Source of the DNA: Mycobacteriaceae bacterium
GTDB lineage: Bacteria > Actinomycetota > Actinomycetes > Mycobacteriales > Mycobacteriaceae
Reading direction: 5' to 3'
Assembly (NCBI GenBank): GCA_019242135.1
Contig: JAFAWC010000598.1
Location: 1-7,276 of the forward strand
DNA: 7,276 nucleotides
Part shown: positions 1-7,276 of the stretch, piece after piece
Layout of the letters: the number at the start of each line of letters is the position of its first letter
Numbering within the stretch: position 1 is the first letter of the stretch
The notes under the pieces: model-generated
Told to the model about the DNA's origin: nothing
Database searches by the model: none
What the model saw: only the letters and a program-made list of their open reading frames with translations
Made by a program: the position numbers and the translations under genes

Positions 1-2766
<2,766 letters not shown>

Positions 2767-2774
2767 AATGAGAC

Positions 2775-2784
2775 ACCATAAGGT
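2775..2784. promoter_or_regulatory. Overlapping divergent -10 elements of tatD and metG
   Basis: The near-palindrome ACCATAAGGT carries a TANNNT box on each strand: TATGGT on the minus strand (2780-2775) for tatD and TAAGGT on the plus strand (2779-2784) for metG. Counting 7 nt from the last T puts the tatD start of transcription at about 2768, next to its GTG at 2766, and the metG start at about 2791, next to its ATG at 2795. Both messages would be leaderless or nearly so. No convincing -35 boxes are seen. This is a prediction from spacing alone. Confidence 0.45.
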
Positions 2785-2794
2785 TGACCGTGAA

Positions 2795-4339
2795 ATGGAG
2801 CCGTTCTACCTGACCACCGCGATCGACTACCCGAACGGTGCGCCCCATGTCGGGCACGCGTACGAAAAGATCGCGACCGATGCCATCGCGCGGTTCAAGC
2901 GCCTCGACGGGTTCGACGTCCGCTTCCTGACAGGCACCGACGAGCACGGTCTGAAGATGGAGGAGGCGGCCGCCGCCGAGGGGATTCCGACCGGGCAACT
3001 GGCGAGGCGCAACTCCGACGTGTTTCAGCAGCTGCAGGATCGGCTCAACATCTCCTACGACCGGTTCATCCGCACCACCGACCACGACCACCTCGCGGCG
3101 TCCACGGCGATATGGCAACGGATGGTCGAGGCCGGCGACATCTATCTGGGCTCTTATGCGGGCTGGTATTCGGTGCGCGACGAGAGCTATCTCAGCGAAG
3201 ACGAAACGCGCGTGGACACCGACGGGACACGTGTGGCCGTGGAGAGCGGCGCTCCGGTCACCTGGACCGAGGAGCAGACCTACTTCTTCCGGCTCTCCGC
3301 GTATGCCGACAAGCTGTTGGCTCACTACGAGGCGCATCCGGAGTTCATCGCGCCGGACGTGAGGCGCAACGAGGTGATCAGCTTCGTCTCAGGCGGGCTG
3401 CGCGACCTGTCGATCTCCCGGACGTCGTTCGACTGGGGCGTGCCGGTGCCCGACCATCCCGACCATGTCATGTACGTGTGGGTGGACGCGTTGACGAACT
3501 ACCTCACTGGCGTCGGATTCCCCGACACCGAGTCGGAAGAGTTTTGCAGATTCTGGCCGGCCGATCTGCACATGATCGGCAAGGACATCATCCGGTTCCA
3601 CGCCGTGTACTGGCCGGCGTTTCTGATGTCGGCCGGGATCGAGTTGCCGCGCAGGGTTTTCGCGCACGGTCATCTGCTCAACCGGGGCGCGAAGATGAGC
3701 AAGTCGGTGGGCAACGTCGTCGACCCGCTCGCGCTGATCGACCAATTCGGGGTCGACCAGGTGCGTTACTTTCTGCTGCGCGAGGTTCCGTTCGGGCAGG
3801 ACGGCAGCTACAGCGAGGAAGCGATCGTGGCACGCATCAACGCCGACCTCGCCAACGAGCTCGGCAACTTGGCGCAGCGCTCGTTGTCGATGGTGGCCAA
3901 GGACCTCGAAGGTGTGGTGCCGCAACCCGGAGCGCTCACCGACGACGACCGGTCACTGCTGTCGGCCGCCGACGGCCTGCTGGAGCGGGCCCGAGCACAC
4001 TTCGACGCCCAGGCGATGCATCTGGCGCTGGAGGCGATCTGGTTGGTGCTCGGCGCCGTGAACAAATACTTCTCGGCCCAGGAGCCGTGGGTGCTGCGCA
4101 AGTCGGAATCAGCGTCCGACCGTGACCGGTTCGGCACCGTGCTGTACACGACGCTAGAGGTGGTCCGCATCGCCGCGCTGTTGGCGCAACCGGTGATGCC
4201 CGAGTCCGCCGCGAAACTGCTCGGCCTGCTCGGCCAGCCCGCCGAGCAGCGCGCGTTCGGCGCGATCGGGACGCGGCTGGCGCCCGGAACGGTGCTGCCG
4301 GCGCCGGTGGGCGTGTTCCCGCGGTATCAGTTGCAGTGA
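2795..4339 (+). CDS. metG: Methionyl-tRNA synthetase
   Basis: This essential cytoplasmic class I aminoacyl-tRNA synthetase charges tRNA-Met, including the initiator. The 514-aa product has the ATP-binding signature as HVGH (residues 18-21, after YPNGAP), the GTDEHG motif, the [10 protein letters not shown] and [10 protein letters not shown] substrate-pocket segments, and KMSKS at 300-304, followed by the helical anticodon-binding domain. The connective peptide around [15 protein letters not shown] has no Cys-X2-Cys pairs, so it is the zinc-free form, as in M. tuberculosis MetS. There is no C-terminal EMAP/Trbp111-like tRNA-binding domain. I chose the ATG at 2795 because [14 protein letters not shown] aligns with the M. 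tuberculosis start (MKPYYVTTAIAYPN). An in-frame ATG at 2768 would add 9 residues but precedes the predicted transcription start. The 3' end overlaps the convergent DUF1772 gene by 13 bp. Confidence 0.98.
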   Translation: MEPFYLTTAIDYPNGAPHVGHAYEKIATDAIARFKRLDGFDVRFLTGTDEHGLKMEEAAAAEGIPTGQLARRNSDVFQQLQDRLNISYDRFIRTTDHDHLAASTAIWQRMVEAGDIYLGSYAGWYSVRDESYLSEDETRVDTDGTRVAVESGAPVTWTEEQTYFFRLSAYADKLLAHYEAHPEFIAPDVRRNEVISFVSGGLRDLSISRTSFDWGVPVPDHPDHVMYVWVDALTNYLTGVGFPDTESEEFCRFWPADLHMIGKDIIRFHAVYWPAFLMSAGIELPRRVFAHGHLLNRGAKMSKSVGNVVDPLALIDQFGVDQVRYFLLREVPFGQDGSYSEEAIVARINADLANELGNLAQRSLSMVAKDLEGVVPQPGALTDDDRSLLSAADGLLERARAHFDAQAMHLALEAIWLVLGAVNKYFSAQEPWVLRKSESASDRDRFGTVLYTTLEVVRIAALLAQPVMPESAAKLLGLLGQPAEQRAFGAIGTRLAPGTVLPAPVGVFPRYQLQ

Positions 4340-4803
4340 ACCATCGTTAGGCACAGTGCCGCGATCGCGAAGCCCTGCAGGACAGCCCGGGTGGTGATGA
4401 CCCGGTCCCAGTCACTCTGCAGCGCACGCGCATCCGGCGGAAGGTCGCCGTCCTTCGCCGCAGCAACGAGGCGTCGGTTGATCGGCGCACTCACCCGCAG
4501 ATAGGCCACGAGCCAAATCAGAAGCAGGCCAACAGCGGTCGCGGCAGCGCCGGCAGCTATCCATCGCCCGCTCAGCGCGGCCAGCGCCGAACTCACCGCC
4601 GCGGAAACGATGCCGAGCACGCCGGGCACCGGCATCCGTCGGTCGCCGTAGTAATGCACGTTTCCCATCACCGCGACGAGCACCCAATCGTTGACACGCG
4701 CCAGCGCGGGTTTTTGCACGACGGCACAAAAAACATCCGTGCCGTAGATCACGGCCGCGGACAACACGGCAATCAATGCGGCGATCCGCGCACCTTCGAT
4801 CAT
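4327..4803 (-). CDS. DUF1772 family membrane protein (anthrone oxygenase-like)
   Basis: From the ATG at 4803 the product is 158 aa with four hydrophobic segments, at about 5-29, 58-78, 81-104 and 137-155. Between the third and fourth is the family signature: SAPINRRL (105-112), then [12 protein letters not shown] (128-139). DUF1772 includes fungal anthrone oxygenase-like proteins; most bacterial members are uncharacterised inner-membrane proteins, so no reaction is claimed. Start choice: an in-frame TTG at 4872 is itself the predicted -35 box, and the predicted message begins near 4837, so the start must be downstream. ATG 4803 and GTG 4812 (161 aa, preceded by GGGAG) are the candidates. The gene is divergent from a TetR regulator, with one palindromic operator covering its -10 box. 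That predicts repression by the regulator and induction by an unknown ligand. Confidence 0.85.
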   Translation of the reverse strand: MIEGARIAALIAVLSAAVIYGTDVFCAVVQKPALARVNDWVLVAVMGNVHYYGDRRMPVPGVLGIVSAAVSSALAALSGRWIAAGAAATAVGLLLIWLVAYLRVSAPINRRLVAAAKDGDLPPDARALQSDWDRVITTRAVLQGFAIAALCLTMVHCN

Positions 4804-4836
4804 CCCTGTCACCACTGAGCTCCCACCGTCGTAAGT

Positions 4837-4851
4837 GTTAGCAACGCTAAC
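4837..4851. promoter_or_regulatory. Palindromic operator O1 (likely TetR site)
   Basis: GTTAGC-AAC-GCTAAC is a perfect 6-bp inverted repeat with a 3-nt spacer, the size expected for a TetR dimer half-site pair. It contains the -10 box and probable transcription start of the DUF1772 gene. Confidence 0.7.
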
Positions 4852-4872
4852 CCCCGTGGTCGTTTCTGTCAA
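4844..4872 (-). promoter_or_regulatory. Promoter of the DUF1772 gene
   Basis: On the minus strand there is a consensus TTGACA -35 (4872-4867), a 17-bp spacer and TAGCGT (4849-4844), a TANNNT-type -10. The expected transcription start is near 4837, giving a 33-nt leader to ATG 4803. The -10 lies inside the first TAGC-N3-GCTA palindrome and the -35 abuts the second, so bound repressor would block polymerase. Confidence 0.65.
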
Positions 4873-4885
4873 TAGCGTCGCTAAT
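4871..4885. promoter_or_regulatory. Palindromic operator O2 (likely TetR site)
   Basis: AATAGC-GTC-GCTAAT repeats the TAGC-N3-GCTA core with one mismatched flanking pair (4872/4884). Its centre is 34 bp from that of O1. It touches the DUF1772 -35 box and overlaps TAATCT (4882-4887), a possible -10 for the regulator gene. Confidence 0.65.
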
Positions 4886-4905
4886 CTTTCTAGCGGTGCT
4901 AGCCT
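4882..4905 (+). promoter_or_regulatory. Possible tetR promoter -10 elements
   Basis: Two TANNNT boxes precede the regulator: TAATCT (4882-4887, start near 4894) and TAGCCT (4900-4905, start near 4911-4912, which would make the ATG at 4911 leaderless). Neither has a good -35. There is no usable Shine-Dalgarno (GGGG is only 1 nt from the ATG), which favours the leaderless reading. Confidence 0.35.
4890..4902. promoter_or_regulatory. Palindromic operator O3 (likely TetR site)
   Basis: CTAGC-GGT-GCTAG is a perfect 5-bp inverted repeat with the same core and 3-nt spacer, centred 18 bp from O2. It lies just before the regulator's ATG at 4911 and overlaps the possible -10 TAGCCT (4900-4905), predicting autorepression. 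Confidence 0.65.
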
Positions 4906-4910
4906 GGGGT

Positions 4911-5483
4911 ATGACCATCGCGGACCGCCGGGCCCGAGACCGCGCCGCCCGGCGCCGGCTCATCGTGGCGACGGCTCGACGGCTGGCCGAAACCGAGGGA
5001 TGGGACGCGGTCACGACGCGCCGCCTGTCCACCGAGATCGAGTACAGCCAACCGGTGCTGTACAAACACTTTCCGGGCATGGACGCAATCGCGGAGGCCG
5101 TCGCGATCGACGGATTCGGGGAACTCGGCGATGCCCTTCGCGATGCGGGCTCGGGCGGCGGACGGCCCGCCGACAGGCTGCGCCGCATCGCCCAGGCGTA
5201 TGTCGACTTCGCTCGCGACAACCCGGCTCTCTACGACGCGATGTTCACCCGTGCGACCACACTGCGTTTCGCCGCCGACGACACCCCACCGCAGCTGTCG
5301 GCCGCCTTCGGTGGCCTGCGATCGGCGGTTGAAGAAATCTGCGGCCCGGCCGATGTGGATACGGCCAGCGAGGTCGTGTGGGCTGCGCTGCACGGACTGG
5401 CCACCTTGAGCCGCAGCGGCCGACTGCGCCCCGAATACGAATTCGACCGCATCGAACTGCTGGTGGCGCGCACAGTGAGCTAG
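4911..5483 (+). CDS. TetR/AcrR family regulator with WHG-type C-terminal domain
   Basis: This is a 190-aa one-component repressor. The N-terminal DNA-binding domain spans about residues 8-60, with ARRLAETEGWDAVTTRRLS leading into the helix-turn-helix and the classic recognition-helix ending QPVLYKHFPGMDAI. The rest is a helical ligand/dimerisation domain. The W-x3-H-G signature (VVWAALHGLATL, near residues 154-165) places it with the WHG-domain TetR proteins. I chose the ATG at 4911; an upstream in-frame GTG at 4896 sits inside operator O3 and is unlikely. The gene is divergent from the DUF1772 membrane protein across three matching palindromes, so that gene and tetR itself are the probable targets. 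The ligand is unknown. A 55-bp gap separates it from the downstream oxidoreductase, which has a different promoter type, so it is probably not part of that operon. Confidence 0.93.
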   Translation: MTIADRRARDRAARRRLIVATARRLAETEGWDAVTTRRLSTEIEYSQPVLYKHFPGMDAIAEAVAIDGFGELGDALRDAGSGGGRPADRLRRIAQAYVDFARDNPALYDAMFTRATTLRFAADDTPPQLSAAFGGLRSAVEEICGPADVDTASEVVWAALHGLATLSRSGRLRPEYEFDRIELLVARTVS

Positions 5484-5503
5484 CCCACATCAGGGCCGCG
5501 GGC

Positions 5504-5530
5504 TGTCACGTCACGACCACGGCGGGTGTC
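5504..5530 (+). promoter_or_regulatory. Candidate ECF41-type sigma promoter
   Basis: TGTCACG (5504-5510), a 16-bp spacer, then TGTC (5527-5530). The promoter signature described for ECF41 sigma factors, as I remember it, is TGTCACA in the -35 region and CGTC in the -10 region with about this spacing. It lies directly upstream of the oxidoreductase-ECF41 gene pair, and transcription would begin close to the ATG at 5539. Each element differs from the remembered consensus by one base. Confidence 0.55.
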
Positions 5531-5538
5531 TAAAGGGC

Positions 5539-6729
5539 ATGACACACATGAGCACAGCAGTGACCACTCCCCGCACCCGCGTCGTCGTGCTCGGCGGCGG
5601 CTACGCCGGCACGCTGGCGGCCAACCGTCTACAGATCCGAGGTGACGTCGCCGTCACGCTGGTCAACCCGCGGCCCGAGTTCGTCGAGCGGATCCGGTTA
5701 CATCAGCTGGTAGCCGACACCGGCGCGGCGACCGTCGACTTCGCGGCGATGCTGCACCCTGAGGTTGCGTTGCTGGTCGACACGGCGACCGAGATCGACC
5801 CCACCGGCCGGCGCGTCCGGCTGGCGTCGGGCAGCGCCCTGAGTTACGACTACCTGATCTATGCGGTCGGCAGCACCGCCGCGGCGCCCGGTGCGCCCGG
5901 AGCATCCGAATTCGCCTATCGGATAGCCGAATTCGAGCATGCCCGGCGGCTTCGCAACCGGATCAGCGAGCTGCATCCCGACGCGCCGGTGGTCGTCGTC
6001 GGCGGCGGGCTCACCGGGATCGAGACGTCGGCCGAACTGGCCGAGCAGCGGCGCGCCGGCACCGTGACGCTGATCTGCGGCGCCACGCTCGGGCCATCGT
6101 TGAGCGACCAGGGCCGCCGCTCAGTCGCCCGCCAGCTGCAGCGGTTGGGCGTGCGGGTGCTCGACGGCACCGTCGTCACCGAAGTGCGCGAGCACGCAGT
6201 AATGCTGCAGGACGGCCGGCAGATAGACAGCGCGGCGACGATCTGGACCGCCGGCTTCGGTGTGCCGGAGCTGGCGGCGCGCAGCGGGCTGCGCACCGAC
6301 GCATTGGGCAGGCTGCTCACCGATGAGACCCTGACCAGCATCGACGACGAGCGCATCGTCGCCGCCGGCGACGCGGCGGCACCGTCGGGCCAGCCGCTGC
6401 GGATGAGTTGCCAGGCGGCCGGTCCGCTCGGTGCCCAGGCCGCCAACACGGTGCTGAGCCGTATCGCGGGTGACGAGCCCGCGGCGCTGAACCAGGCGTT
6501 CGTCGGGCAGTGCGTCAGCCTTGGCCGCAAGCGGGCGACGGTGCAGCTGTCACACACCGACGACACGCCCCGGCGGACGTACATCGCGGGACGGCCGGCA
6601 GCGGCGATCAAGGAATGGATTTGCAAGGGCACAGTCAGTTTCATTGCGCGCGAAGGCCGCCGACCGGGCTCGTACTTCTGGCTACGGGGCGGCAAGAGGC
6701 CTACGGCAGAACGGGTGGCGATCGGATGA
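5539..6729 (+). CDS. NAD(P)/FAD-dependent oxidoreductase (NDH-2-like)
   Basis: This 396-aa two-dinucleotide-fold flavoprotein belongs to the pyridine nucleotide-disulfide oxidoreductase / type II NADH dehydrogenase-like superfamily. Motifs in order: the FAD-binding Rossmann loop VVVLGGGYAGTLAANRL (Gly19-Gly24), the NAD(P)H-binding loop VVVVGGGLTGIETSAEL (Gly155-Glu162), ATIWTAGF, and the second FAD motif IVAAGDAAAP (Asp278). No redox-active CxxxxC pair is seen, so it is not a disulfide reductase. No clear membrane helix is present; the C-terminus ends in a basic tail (IKEWICKGTVSFIAREGRR). The electron acceptor cannot be told from sequence. A second ATG at 5548 has AAAGGG 10 nt upstream and is an alternative start. 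The stop overlaps the sigma-factor start as ATGA, indicating coupling. An oxidoreductase partner is one of the recognised ECF41 neighbour types (carboxymuconolactone decarboxylase, oxidoreductase or epimerase). Confidence 0.9.
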   Translation: MTHMSTAVTTPRTRVVVLGGGYAGTLAANRLQIRGDVAVTLVNPRPEFVERIRLHQLVADTGAATVDFAAMLHPEVALLVDTATEIDPTGRRVRLASGSALSYDYLIYAVGSTAAAPGAPGASEFAYRIAEFEHARRLRNRISELHPDAPVVVVGGGLTGIETSAELAEQRRAGTVTLICGATLGPSLSDQGRRSVARQLQRLGVRVLDGTVVTEVREHAVMLQDGRQIDSAATIWTAGFGVPELAARSGLRTDALGRLLTDETLTSIDDERIVAAGDAAAPSGQPLRMSCQAAGPLGAQAANTVLSRIAGDEPAALNQAFVGQCVSLGRKRATVQLSHTDDTPRRTYIAGRPAAAIKEWICKGTVSFIAREGRRPGSYFWLRGGKRPTAERVAIG

Positions 6730-7276
6730 GTGATTCGTCTCGCGGTGGTGCCGAGCACGCCGAGCGGTTCACCCACCTGCGGCCGTTGTTGTTCACGATC
6801 GTCTACGAAATCCTCGGCTCGGCCAGCGAATCCGATGACGTGCTGCAGGACAGCTACCTGCGCTGGGCGCAGGTGGACCTCTCGGCCATCCGCGACACCA
6901 AGTCCTACCTCGCGCAACTGGTCACCCGGCATGCCCTCAACGCGCTGCGCGCCGGTGCCCGCCGCCGCGAGGACTACGTGGGGCCGTGGCTGCCAGAGCC
7001 GCTGCTCCTCGACGAAGCAGACCCAGCAGCTGACGTGGTGCTCGCCGAGTCGGTGTCGATGGCGATGCTGGTGGTGCTCGAGACACTGAGTCCCGACGAA
7101 CGCGCAGTCTTCGTGCTGCGCGAGGTGTTCGCGTTCGACTATGACGAAATCGGCTCTGCGGTAGGCAAGTCCGCATCGGCCGCCCGCCAGATCGCTCACC
7201 GCGCACGCGAACATGTGCGGGCCCGCCGCAAGCGGTTCGAACCGGTGGACCCGCAGCTGAGCGAACGGCTCACCGC
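6726..7276 (+). CDS. ECF41-type RNA polymerase sigma factor (SigJ-like), 3' end beyond window
   Basis: The first 183 codons of an extracytoplasmic-function sigma factor are present. Region 2 lies at about residues 12-75 (LFTIVYEILGSASESDDVLQ, then SYLRWAQVDL and TRHALNALR). The linker carries WLPEP (88-92), a hallmark of the ECF41 group. Region 4 has LSPDERAVFVLREVF followed by the helix-turn-helix from about 137 to 165 (FDYDEIGSAVG...ARQIAHRARE). ECF41 proteins have no anti-sigma factor; a SnoaL-like C-terminal extension controls activity, and that part lies mostly off the right edge, where the reading frame is still open. The ATG at 6726 overlaps the oxidoreductase TGA by 4 bp. It differs enough from remembered M. 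tuberculosis SigJ that I call it a family member and assign no gene symbol. The upstream ECF41-like promoter implies autoregulation. Confidence 0.93.
   Translation, partial: MSDSSRGGAEHAERFTHLRPLLFTIVYEILGSASESDDVLQDSYLRWAQVDLSAIRDTKSYLAQLVTRHALNALRAGARRREDYVGPWLPEPLLLDEADPAADVVLAESVSMAMLVVLETLSPDERAVFVLREVFAFDYDEIGSAVGKSASAARQIAHRAREHVRARRKRFEPVDPQLSERLT

Noticed and set aside
4351..4361. GGCACAGTGCC palindrome just after metG as a terminator
   Set aside because: The full repeat leaves only a 1-nt loop. A usable stem would be 4 bp with no T-run, and it lies inside the DUF1772 coding region.
4804..4872. TTG start at 4872 extending the DUF1772 protein to 181 aa
   Set aside because: That TTG is the first half of a consensus TTGACA -35 box, and the extension is translated promoter and operator DNA upstream of the predicted transcription start.
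5481..5505. AGCCC ... GGGCT inverted repeat after tetR as a terminator
   Set aside because: The 5-bp stem has a long loop and no T-rich tail, so it is likely chance in GC-rich DNA.
5916..7214. Long minus-strand open frame of 432 codons opposite the oxidoreductase and sigma factor
   Set aside because: It is an artefact of GC-rich codon bias: it covers two well-supported plus-strand genes and its translation shows no recognisable domain.

Overview
The window is a GC-rich chromosomal segment from a mycobacterium (Mycobacterium or Mycolicibacterium). The evidence is the block ksgA-rpfB-tatD reading left with divergent metG (metS), which has the same order and orientation as the Rv1010-Rv1007c region of M. 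tuberculosis. GTG/TTG starts and TANNNT-type -10 elements fit the same group. Species cannot be assigned from the sequence.

Left half (1-4339), conserved core. On the minus strand, tatD (metal-dependent hydrolase) is followed by rpfB (cell-wall-lytic resuscitation-promoting factor) and then ksgA (16S rRNA dimethyladenosine methyltransferase, running off the left edge). rpfB and ksgA overlap by 28 bp. rpfB appears to have its own promoter, TTGCCT-17-TACGGT, and a terminator-like hairpin about 100-127 nt downstream of the predicted transcription start. This recalls the RNA switch reported for the M. tuberculosis rpfB-ksgA-ispE operon. metG (methionyl-tRNA synthetase) starts only 28 bp from tatD on the other strand, and their predicted -10 boxes lie on top of each other.

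Right half (4327-7276), accessory-type genes. A four-helix DUF1772 membrane protein converges on metG with a 13-bp 3' overlap. It is transcribed divergently from a WHG-domain TetR regulator. The roughly 107-bp spacer between them holds three copies of a TAGC-N3-GCTA palindrome placed on the promoter elements, so the regulator very probably represses both itself and the membrane protein.

Next comes an NDH-2-like FAD/NAD(P) oxidoreductase whose stop codon overlaps (ATGA) the start of an ECF41-type sigma factor carrying the family's WLPEP linker motif. Upstream of the oxidoreductase is TGTCACG-N16-TGTC, which resembles the ECF41 promoter signature (TGTCACA / CGTC). This suggests a self-activating redox operon: the sigma factor drives its own partner enzyme and itself.

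No RNA genes, insertion sequences, CRISPR arrays or phage remnants were seen. No stretch over 300 bp lacks a gene. Nothing seen clearly amounts to a wholly new system. The points most worth a second look are the rpfB leader, the triple operator and the ECF41 operon.
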